9,211 nt of DNA. Origin: Kocuria sp. Lineage in GTDB: Bacteria; Actinomycetota; Actinomycetes; Actinomycetales; Micrococcaceae. This document shows positions 1 through 5,051 of this stretch, piece after piece. Position 1 is the stretch's first letter. The number at the start of each line of letters is the position of its first letter. The translations under genes and the position numbers were made by a program. The stretch spans positions 1 through 9,211 of the forward strand of contig JAKDKI010000067.1 in NCBI GenBank assembly GCA_030453435.1, written 5' to 3'. Under the pieces are notes generated by a model. It was not told the origin of the DNA, did not search any database, and saw only the letters and a program-made list of their open reading frames with translations.

Positions 1-176
1 CCGGGGATGACCTCGTGCATGCGGTTGAGCGTGCGCAGGAAGGTGGACTTACCGCAACCGGAAGGGCCGATAAAAGCGGTCACGGACCGCGCTTCAATGT
101 TGATGTTGACGTCCTCGACGGCCAGGAAGTCGCCGTAGTAAACGTTCAGGTCTTCAACGTCGATTCGTTTCGACAT
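1..176 (-). CDS. pstB: Phosphate ABC transporter ATP-binding protein PstB (N-terminal 58 codons only)
   Basis: This is the start of the ATPase that powers phosphate import through PstC/PstA at the inner face of the membrane. Reading the minus strand from the ATG at 176-174 gives a protein beginning [15 protein letters not shown]. That is the typical opening of PstB, with the aromatic A-loop (VYYG) ahead of the first strand. The Walker A motif GPSGCGKST is at residues 37-45, followed by [10 protein letters not shown], the conserved RxxNRM(N/H) stretch of PstB. The window edge cuts the gene, so the Q-loop, signature motif and Walker B are not visible. A Shine-Dalgarno sequence AAGGAA (190-185) lies 8 nt before the start. 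The gene is the fourth of the operon, 37 nt after pstA. Identity is very likely from both motif and position. Confidence 0.96.
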   Translation of the reverse strand, partial: MSKRIDVEDLNVYYGDFLAVEDVNINIEARSVTAFIGPSGCGKSTFLRTLNRMHEVIP

Positions 177-184
177 GGTGTGGA

Positions 185-190
185 TTCCTT
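185..190 (-). promoter_or_regulatory. Ribosome binding site of pstB
   Basis: AAGGAA on the minus strand, 8 nt upstream of the pstB ATG. It supports the chosen start and shows that pstB is initiated independently rather than by stop-start coupling to pstA. Confidence 0.75.
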
Positions 191-213
191 AGAACTCGAG
201 ACTCGATGGATGC

Positions 214-1332
214 TTAGCGGCCGGACGTCTTGGGAGCGAACGCCTTGGCGATCAGCCGGGCAAGGAGGTTGAGCAGCATCACGATCGCGATCAGGATCAG
301 TGCGGCGGCCCAGGCCCGCTGCAGCGAGGGGTCGGGGTTGGTGGGCGAAGTGGGTGTCATGATCTGGTAGTAGATGTACGTGGGCAGCGTGGTCATCCAG
401 CCGGAGAACGAGTTCCAGTTGATGGCCGTTGCGAAGCCCGCGGTTACCAGCAGCGGAGCGGTCTCACCGATCACGCGGGCAATAGCCAGCGTAACGCCGG
501 AGGCGATACCGGAGATCGCGGTGGGAATAACCACCTTCAGAATGGTCCGCCACTTGCGCACACCCAGGGCGTAGGAAGCCTCCCGCAGCTCATTGGGCAC
601 GATGCGCAGCATTTCCTCCGTGTTCTTCACGACCGTGGGGATCATGAGCACGGTCAAGGCGACCGCGGCCACGAAGCCCGTACGGGTGGACGGGCCGAAG
701 ATCATGCCGAACAGCGCCGCCGCGAACAGACCGGCCACGATGGAGGGGATACCGGTCATGACGTCCACGAAGAACGTGATGGCTTTACCCAGCCAACCAT
801 TGTTGGAGTACTCGACCAGGTAGATCGCGGTCAGCAGCCCGATGGGCACGGACATCAACGTGGCCCAGAAGGTGATGGAGACCGTACCCACGATCGCGTG
901 GTAGGCACCGCCCACGACATCTCCGGGTCCTTCGGCAAAGTTGTCCTGTGCACCCGTCACACCGTTCATGGAGGTGAGCAGCAGGTTGGAGGTCAGGCCC
1001 GGTATACCGTTTGCCAGCACGGTCCAGATCACCGAGATCAGCGGAATCACGGCCAGGATGAACGCGGTGTAGACCAGGAAGGTCATGAGCGAATCGGAAC
1101 CGGCGCGTGATCCCTCGATCGCCCCGATCAACAGCGGGCCCACGATCAGGAACACGAGTGCCGCGAAGATCGCCCAGGTGGCGATGTTGAAGCCGATGAG
1201 CGCGGAAATCGCAGCACCGACCACGATCGCACCCACCCCGATCACGGGGATGAGCCACTTGGGGCGCTGGCCGCGAGTCAATCGCGACTCGCGCACGGGA
1301 GAAGTACCGGGCTTAGTCGTAGTCGTTGACAT
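214..1332 (-). CDS. pstA: Phosphate ABC transporter permease PstA
   Basis: One of the two membrane-spanning subunits forming the phosphate channel, partner of PstC and docked on PstB. The 372-residue product is longer than the roughly 300 residues of the E. coli protein. The surplus is N-terminal: a short Thr-rich cytoplasmic tail and two hydrophobic segments (about 27-47 and 51-72) precede the usual first helix (about 84-107). The permease core follows, with GIPSIVAG at 194-201 and the EAA-type cytoplasmic loop at about 249-275 (ELREASYALGVRKW). RVIGET follows at 286-291, the conserved charged helix start in Pst permeases. The ATG (1332-1330) overlaps the pstC stop in TGATG. A GGGAG Shine-Dalgarno lies within the last codons of pstC, 7 nt before the start, so translation is probably coupled. 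The extended N-terminus appears common in actinobacterial PstA proteins, from memory only. Confidence 0.96.
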   Translation of the reverse strand: MSTTTTKPGTSPVRESRLTRGQRPKWLIPVIGVGAIVVGAAISALIGFNIATWAIFAALVFLIVGPLLIGAIEGSRAGSDSLMTFLVYTAFILAVIPLISVIWTVLANGIPGLTSNLLLTSMNGVTGAQDNFAEGPGDVVGGAYHAIVGTVSITFWATLMSVPIGLLTAIYLVEYSNNGWLGKAITFFVDVMTGIPSIVAGLFAAALFGMIFGPSTRTGFVAAVALTVLMIPTVVKNTEEMLRIVPNELREASYALGVRKWRTILKVVIPTAISGIASGVTLAIARVIGETAPLLVTAGFATAINWNSFSGWMTTLPTYIYYQIMTPTSPTNPDPSLQRAWAAALILIAIVMLLNLLARLIAKAFAPKTSGR

Positions 1333-1334
1333 CA
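1332..1334 (-). other. pstC/pstA stop-start overlap (TGATG)
   Basis: The pstC stop TGA (1334-1332) and the pstA start ATG (1332-1330) share one base. The GGGAG ribosome binding sequence of pstA (1344-1340) is inside pstC. This arrangement usually couples translation of the two permease subunits, which are needed in equal amounts. The coupling itself is inferred. Confidence 0.8.
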
Positions 1335-2279
1335 GTTAGCTCCCGAGAATTCCTTGTAGCGGGCAATGATGGCGCGAGCGATCATGTTCACCACCAGGGT
1401 GATCAGGAACAGCACCAGACCGGCAGCGATCAGCTCGGACAACCGCAGGCCGTAGGCCTCGGGGAAGTTCAAGGCGATTTCTGCAGCGATCGTCTGGTTA
1501 CCGGACTTGATCAGCGAAGCGATCATGGGGCCCGAGGACAGCACCAGTGCCACGGCCATGGTTTCACCCAGGGCACGGCCCAGGGCCAGCATCACGGAGG
1601 AGATGATGCCCGGTCGTGCGAAGGGCAGCACGGACATCCGGATCATCTCCCAGCGGGTCGCGCCCAGCGCCAGGGCTGCTTCCTCATGCAGCTTGGGTGT
1701 CTGGGTGAAGATCTCGCGTGACATGGAGGTGATGATGGGCAGGATCATGATGGCCAGCACCACGCCCGCGGTCAGCATGGTCTTACCGGTCTGGGATGCG
1801 GGTCCCGCGAAGATCGGGATGAACCCCAGGTTGTTCGCCAACCAGTTGTAGAAAGGCACCAGCGCCGGGGCCAACACCGTGGCGCCCCACGCACCATAGA
1901 TCACGGAGGGGATGGCGGCCAACAGATCGATCACGTAACCGACCGACTTGGAAATCCGGGCCGGCGCGTAGTGCGAGATGTAGAGGGCCACCAGGATGCC
2001 AATGGGTGTGGCGATCAGCAGCGCAATAATGGCCGCGATCAGCGTGCCCAGCACGAGGGGCCAGATGTACGAGAAGAAACCTTCTCCGCCGGTGATCTCG
2101 TCAGCCGGGGCCGCGAAAGTGGGCAGTGCCTGCAACAGCAGGAACAGTGCCACGGCCGCGAGCACCGCGAAGATCAAGATGCCCGCTGCGAGACTCAACC
2201 CGGAGAAAATTGAGTCGCCGGCGCGACCGGCCGAGGAGTTCTTGGTCCCCGGCTTCTGTGCGCTCGCTGTGGTGGACAT
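1332..2279 (-). CDS. pstC: Phosphate ABC transporter permease PstC
   Basis: The second channel subunit of the Pst importer. The protein has 315 residues, normal for PstC. It has a first transmembrane helix at about 29-53 after a Ser/Thr/Ala-rich tail, then an extracytoplasmic loop (about 54-70). The BPD_transp core follows, including AAIPSVIYG at 121-129 and the EAA loop at about 199-226 (EEAALALGATRWEMIRMSVLP). The RALGET stretch at 235-240 is the Arg/Glu-bearing helix tied to phosphate passage in the family. The ATG start (2279-2277) is preceded 8 nt away by GAAGGGA (2294-2288), a good Shine-Dalgarno. It is separated from pstS by 147 nt holding a large hairpin and overlaps pstA by one base in TGATG. 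Confidence 0.96.
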   Translation of the reverse strand: MSTTASAQKPGTKNSSAGRAGDSIFSGLSLAAGILIFAVLAAVALFLLLQALPTFAAPADEITGGEGFFSYIWPLVLGTLIAAIIALLIATPIGILVALYISHYAPARISKSVGYVIDLLAAIPSVIYGAWGATVLAPALVPFYNWLANNLGFIPIFAGPASQTGKTMLTAGVVLAIMILPIITSMSREIFTQTPKLHEEAALALGATRWEMIRMSVLPFARPGIISSVMLALGRALGETMAVALVLSSGPMIASLIKSGNQTIAAEIALNFPEAYGLRLSELIAAGLVLFLITLVVNMIARAIIARYKEFSGAN

Positions 2280-2287
2280 GTACAGAG

Positions 2288-2294
2288 TCCCTTC
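2288..2294 (-). promoter_or_regulatory. Ribosome binding site of pstC
   Basis: GAAGGGA on the minus strand, 8 nt upstream of the pstC ATG. It supports that start and shows that pstC has its own ribosome entry after the intercistronic hairpin. Confidence 0.75.
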
Positions 2295-2363
2295 AGATCA
2301 TGGTCATTTCTCGTGCCAGGGCAACCTACCATCCTGGTCGGGATGGACGAGCCCGGGCGGTCG

Positions 2364-2412
2364 GCGCACAGACGGCGTCGACGCGATGTCCGCGCCGACG
2401 CCGCTTGTGCGC
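2364..2412 (-). other. Long intercistronic hairpin between pstS and pstC
   Basis: An imperfect inverted repeat begins 14 nt after the pstS stop. The outer arms are 2364-2370 and 2406-2412 (7 bp), the middle arms 2373-2380 and 2396-2403 (8 bp), and the inner arms 2382-2385 and 2391-2394 (4 bp), around a 5-nt loop. Read as minus-strand RNA, positions 2404/2372 and 2395/2381 become G-U pairs, leaving one mismatch in a stem of about 21 positions. On the plus strand those positions would be A/C mismatches, so the structure fits the pst transcript better. No U-run follows. It may stabilise the pstS mRNA 3' end or partly terminate transcription, giving more PstS than PstCAB; both roles are inferred. 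Confidence 0.7.
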
Positions 2413-2426
2413 GCTAGGTTGTCAGG

Positions 2427-3539
2427 TCAGCCCTGAACCTTGATGGAATCCACTGCTGCCGTAGCCTGCTCGCGCAGGGTGTCAGACAACGGAGCGGAAC
2501 CGGCGGAGTCGGCGGCGGTCTTCTGGCCGTCCTCGGAGATCACGTAGGACTCAAAAGCCTTGACGAGATCAGCGGTTTCCTGCGAGTCGTACTGCGCGCA
2601 GACCACGTGGTAGGAGATCAGCACGAGCGGGTAGGCACCAGCTTCGGTGGTGTCACGCTCGAGCTCGATGGCCATGTCGTGCTCGCCACGGCCCTCAACC
2701 TGCTTGGAGACCTCAACCGCCTTGGCTGCTGCTTCCGGGGAGTGGGGGACGTACTCTTCGCCGACCTTGATCTCAACGGTGCCCAGGTCGCCCACTGCGG
2801 AAGCATCCGCGTAGGTAATGGTTCCCTCGGTGCCCTGGGTGGTGTTCACAACACCGGAGGTGCCCTTGTCGTTCTCGGCGGAGTACTCGGAAGGCCATGC
2901 CTGATCCGGCTCGTTGGTCCAGTCCTCGGGAGCGGCCGAGTTGAGGTACTCGGTGAAGTTCTCGGTGGTGCCGGAGTCGTCGTTGCGGTGCACCACGGTG
3001 ATGCGGGTGTCCGGCAGATCGGCGTCCGGGTTCTGCTCAGCGATCTCGGGAGCGTTCCAGTTCTTGATCTCGCCCTTGAAGATCTGGGCAATGGTGGGAG
3101 CGTCCAGCTTGAGGCTGTCCACGCCGGGCAGGTTGAAGGCCACGGCGATCGGGGAGATGTAGACGGGGAGGTTCAGGGCGCCGTCGGGGCCGCACTGCTC
3201 CTTGGCTTCCTCGTTCTCTTCGTCGCTCATGTAGGCGTCCGAACCCGCGAACTGTGCGCCGCCGGCCAGGAACGCGGTGCGGCCTGCGCCCGAGCCGTCC
3301 GGGGAGTACTGAACGGTTGCGCCGCTGTTGGCGGACTGGAAGCCGTTCTGCCAAGCGGTCATGGCGGCCTGCTGCGACGATGCGCCGATACCGGTCAGGG
3401 TGCCCGAAACCCTGGACTCGCCGCCGCCGTTGGAGTCTCCGCCTTCGTTGCCGGTCGGGTTGTCCGAACCGCACGCGGTGAGTGCGAGTGCGCCAATGGC
3501 CAGAACTGCGGCTGAACGGCCGAAGTAGGAAGCCTTCAC
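2427..3539 (-). CDS. pstS: Phosphate-binding lipoprotein PstS
   Basis: The high-affinity phosphate receptor of the Pst importer, tethered to the outer face of the membrane. The product has 370 residues. Residues 1-22 form a lipoprotein signal with the lipobox LTAC and lipidated Cys23. A Gly/Ser/Asn-rich linker (24-45) follows, then the phosphate-binding fold. Phosphate-contact motifs are visible: TGIGASS (49-55), DGSGAGRTAFLAG (81-93) and RNDDSGTTENF (185-195). Two cysteines are present in the mature domain, Cys116 and one in YHVVCAQY near the C-terminus. The start is GTG (3539-3537) with GAAGGGG (3553-3547) 7 nt upstream. It is the first gene of the operon, with a long structured leader and PhoP-like boxes upstream, consistent with induction by phosphate limitation. 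Confidence 0.97.
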   Translation of the reverse strand: MKASYFGRSAAVLAIGALALTACGSDNPTGNEGGDSNGGGESRVSGTLTGIGASSQQAAMTAWQNGFQSANSGATVQYSPDGSGAGRTAFLAGGAQFAGSDAYMSDEENEEAKEQCGPDGALNLPVYISPIAVAFNLPGVDSLKLDAPTIAQIFKGEIKNWNAPEIAEQNPDADLPDTRITVVHRNDDSGTTENFTEYLNSAAPEDWTNEPDQAWPSEYSAENDKGTSGVVNTTQGTEGTITYADASAVGDLGTVEIKVGEEYVPHSPEAAAKAVEVSKQVEGRGEHDMAIELERDTTEAGAYPLVLISYHVVCAQYDSQETADLVKAFESYVISEDGQKTAADSAGSAPLSDTLREQATAAVDSIKVQG

Positions 3540-3546
3540 TGTGTTA

Positions 3547-3553
3547 CCCCTTC
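3547..3553 (-). promoter_or_regulatory. Ribosome binding site of pstS
   Basis: GAAGGGG on the minus strand, spaced 7 nt from the GTG start of pstS. Its first three bases also lie in a small inverted repeat (3551-3555 with 3559-3563, 3-nt loop). That fold could partly hide the site in the mRNA. Confidence 0.8.
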
Positions 3554-3650
3554 ATGGAATGAACCGGCGGTGCCGGTGGATCGCAAAGCGGCCGTCATCG
3601 GCCGAGTACTCGATTACGGATGACTCACATCCGTGGTTGTACATCCGTGA
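3551..3650 (-). promoter_or_regulatory. Structured 5' leader of pstS
   Basis: The stretch before the pstS ribosome binding site is dense in inverted repeats. From the start codon outward they are 3551-3555/3559-3563 (5 bp), 3563-3568/3572-3577 (6 bp, ACCGGC/GCCGGT) and 3589-3594/3599-3604 (6 bp, CGGCCG, 4-nt loop). Next come a 10-bp palindrome CGAGTACTCG at 3603-3612 and the 7-bp arms 3616-3622/3628-3634. A further copy of the latter upstream arm is at 3642-3648. If transcription starts near 3668, as the candidate promoter predicts, all of this lies in the untranslated leader of about 130 nt. Control through this leader is inferred; some repeats could be protein operators instead. Confidence 0.55.
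3616..3648 (-). repeat. ACGGATG three-copy repeat: two parallel copies and one inverted
   Basis: On the minus strand, ACGGATG occurs at 3648-3642 and again at 3634-3628, exactly 14 nt apart. Its complement CATCCGT follows at 3622-3616. The direct repeat extends to nine bases on the plus strand (ACATCCGTG at 3627-3635 and 3641-3649). The third arm can pair with either copy, giving a short hairpin with a 5-nt loop or a longer-range alternative. Confidence 0.7.
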
Positions 3651-3674
3651 CGGTAGGCAGTGGATATGGACAGA

Positions 3675-3703
3675 GTTATCCGAGCGGGTGAACTACGGGT
3701 TAA
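3675..3703 (-). promoter_or_regulatory. Candidate pstS promoter
   Basis: On the minus strand, TTAACC (3703-3698) and GATAAC (3680-3675) are separated by 17 nt. Each matches four of six positions of the sigma-70-type -35 and -10 consensus. The -35 sits inside the first of two PhoP-like repeats, the arrangement seen at PhoP-activated promoters in Streptomyces. Predicted transcription start is near 3668, giving a leader of about 130 nt. The -10 lacks the usual final T, as expected for an activator-dependent promoter. Confidence 0.5.
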
Positions 3704-3704
3704 C
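3683..3704 (-). promoter_or_regulatory. PHO box: two 11-bp direct repeats (PhoP-type site)
   Basis: On the minus strand GTTAACCCGTA (3704-3694) is followed immediately by GTTCACCCGCT (3693-3683). The two units share GTT-ACCCG in register with an exact 11-bp period. This matches the direct-repeat PHO boxes (GTTCACC type) described for Streptomyces PhoP. A weaker, out-of-phase resemblance continues downstream around GATAAC. Location directly upstream of pstS, overlapping a candidate -35, supports a phosphate-starvation operator. The cognate PhoPR regulator is not in the window. Confidence 0.75.
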
Positions 3705-3758
3705 AGATGACGCGTCAGTGCAGACGTCCGGGGCACGACGTGCGCGGTCGCCAATCGC

Positions 3759-3774
3759 TGTGAGTTATTGCACA
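3759..3774. promoter_or_regulatory. CRP/GlxR-like palindromic site
   Basis: TGTGA-GTTATT-GCACA matches nine of the ten defined positions of the TGTGA-N6-TCACA site bound by CRP-family regulators, including GlxR of corynebacteria and Crp of mycobacteria. It lies between the PHO box and the FUSC-family gene, roughly 100 bp upstream of the predicted pstS start and about 80 bp upstream of the plus-strand gene. GlxR control of pstSCAB is reported in Corynebacterium glutamicum, which makes pst a plausible target. It could equally serve the divergent gene. Confidence 0.55.
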
Positions 3775-3835
3775 CACCGGATACCGGACATGATCGGGGT
3801 GCGTCGGCCAAAACTGGATTCCCGCGGCTGCTGTC

Positions 3836-3848
3836 TAAGATGGTGGCA
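3836..3848 (+). promoter_or_regulatory. Candidate leaderless promoter -10 of the FUSC-family gene
   Basis: TAAGAT (3836-3841) fits the actinobacterial -10 pattern TANNNT and is followed by six bases and then the ATG at 3848. Transcription would begin at or next to the start codon. No convincing Shine-Dalgarno precedes this ATG, and the -35 region (around 3812-3819) matches the consensus poorly. Confidence 0.5.
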
Positions 3849-5005
3849 TGGCATCGAGCGAGGCGAACCACCGCAGATCCCGGCTTGCTCATGTTCCCTC
3901 TGCGGTGAGCCGCCGTTCCAAGACCGGCTGGAACCGCATGCTCAGAGGGTTGTTCCAAGCCGTTCAGATGACCGTGGCTGCGGTGGGCGCGTACATGATC
4001 GCGGAACGCCTGCTCGGTCACCACGGGCCGATTTTTGCCGCAACCGCTGCCCTCGTGTCCCTGGGTTATGCCAAGGGTGGGTTGCGGTACCGGCGCGTAC
4101 TCGAAGTGTCCATCGGATGCACCCTGGGCATTGTGGTGGGCGATGTTCTGATTCACGCTCTGGGCCACGGGGAATGGCAAGCGGCCGTGGTCCTGTTGAT
4201 TTCGCTCCTGCTCGCCAGGTTCTTGGACAACGGGGCGATCTTCACCACCCAGATGGGTTTGCAGTCCGTGCTGGTCGTGCTGTTGCCCCCTTCGCAGGAC
4301 GGCGTGTTCGCCCGCTCCCTCGACGCCATGGTCGGCTGTCTGTGCGCTCTCGCACTGGCCTACTTCATCCCGGAAGACCCCCGCCGTGAGCCCCGCGGCG
4401 ACGTCCGCAAGCTCATCACCGAATACTCCGAGTTACTGGCCGAGTCCTCCCGCGCCGTCTCCGACTACGACTCCAGGCTGGCGTGGCATGCGCTGGTCCG
4501 TGGCCGCCAGACTCAGCCCCTGGTCGATTCGGTCCGCACGGGGTTGAAAGCGTCTAAAGAGATCTCGTACGCGTCTCCCCTGCACCGAAGACACCGGCAG
4601 GAAATCGACAGCCTGGATCATTGCATCCACTATTTGGACCTGGCCGTCAGGAACTCACGCGTTCTCACGCGCAGACTCGCGTCCGTATTGGACCACGTTT
4701 CGCTCGCCGACGACGCCGTCACTTCCCTGACCGAGGTGCTCGCCGATCTTTCCGACGCCGTGTTGAGCTTGGGTAACGCACTGGCCGTGAGCCACCCGCA
4801 ATCGCGTGAGAGCTATCTGCGCCAGGCCCGCAATGAATTGTTCTCGGTCGCGGAACGCCTGGAGCCCCACAGCATGGGGGTGCGCACCATGGAGGGTGAG
4901 GCACTCGTGCTGATGATCCGTCCCATGGTGGTGGACCTGATCGAGGCCACTGGCATCAGTCATCAGGTGGCCATCGATCACTTGCCCCCGCTCCAAGCGG
5001 ATTGA
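3848..5005 (+). CDS. FUSC / aromatic acid exporter-like membrane protein
   Basis: A 385-residue membrane protein resembling the FUSC and aromatic acid exporter (DUF939/ArAE-like) families. Members are thought to expel aromatic acids or other small organic compounds; the substrate here is unknown. A basic N-terminal tail (1-33) precedes about six hydrophobic segments, near 34-56, 61-75, 84-105, 110-126, 131-147 and 156-174. A cytoplasmic, largely helical C-terminal half (about 180-385) is rich in Leu, Arg and Asp. The hydrophobic half with GPIFAATAALVSLG, then RR-R and a Gly-rich helix (VSIGCTLGIVVGD), is the feature that recalls the family. The start at 3848 is chosen because it follows a -10-like hexamer by six bases. 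It diverges from pstS and is followed after 45 bp by radA, with no terminator seen between, so read-through is possible. Confidence 0.75.
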   Translation: MASSEANHRRSRLAHVPSAVSRRSKTGWNRMLRGLFQAVQMTVAAVGAYMIAERLLGHHGPIFAATAALVSLGYAKGGLRYRRVLEVSIGCTLGIVVGDVLIHALGHGEWQAAVVLLISLLLARFLDNGAIFTTQMGLQSVLVVLLPPSQDGVFARSLDAMVGCLCALALAYFIPEDPRREPRGDVRKLITEYSELLAESSRAVSDYDSRLAWHALVRGRQTQPLVDSVRTGLKASKEISYASPLHRRHRQEIDSLDHCIHYLDLAVRNSRVLTRRLASVLDHVSLADDAVTSLTEVLADLSDAVLSLGNALAVSHPQSRESYLRQARNELFSVAERLEPHSMGVRTMEGEALVLMIRPMVVDLIEATGISHQVAIDHLPPLQAD

Positions 5006-5038
5006 TTCCGGCAGCGTATGCGTGTCTGACGCGCTGGA

Positions 5039-5051
5039 TACTGTGAACGCA
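5039..5051 (+). promoter_or_regulatory. Candidate leaderless promoter -10 of radA
   Basis: TACTGT (5039-5044) fits TANNNT, and the radA ATG follows after six bases, the same geometry as at 3836-3848. There is no purine-rich ribosome binding site before this ATG. No good -35 is seen at 16-19 bp spacing. It would allow radA to be expressed on its own despite being only 45 bp from the upstream gene. Confidence 0.5.

Larger units (their letters stand above)
3540..3847. other. Divergent control region between pstS and the FUSC-family gene
   Basis: This 308-bp gene-free stretch contains, from left to right, the pstS ribosome binding site and structured leader, the candidate pstS promoter with its PHO box, a CRP/GlxR-like site, and the -10 hexamer of the plus-strand gene. 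Open frames crossing it have no start signals or recognisable product, so I see no gene in it. Confidence 0.8.

Noticed and set aside
2297..2324. A possible internal promoter for pstC: TTGCCC (2324-2319), 16 bp, CATGAT (2302-2297) on the minus strand
   Set aside because: Each element matches only four of six consensus positions and it lacks the TANNNT pattern seen at the other starts. The operon layout does not require it.
2607..3515. A 302-codon plus-strand open frame opposite pstS
   Set aside because: It lies entirely antisense to pstS, is a Val/Gly/Leu-rich shadow translation, and has no ribosome binding site or known motif.
3614..4180. A 188-codon minus-strand open frame across the pst control region and the start of the FUSC-family gene
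   Set aside because: It overlaps promoter-like elements and an opposing membrane-protein gene, and shows no motif or start signal.
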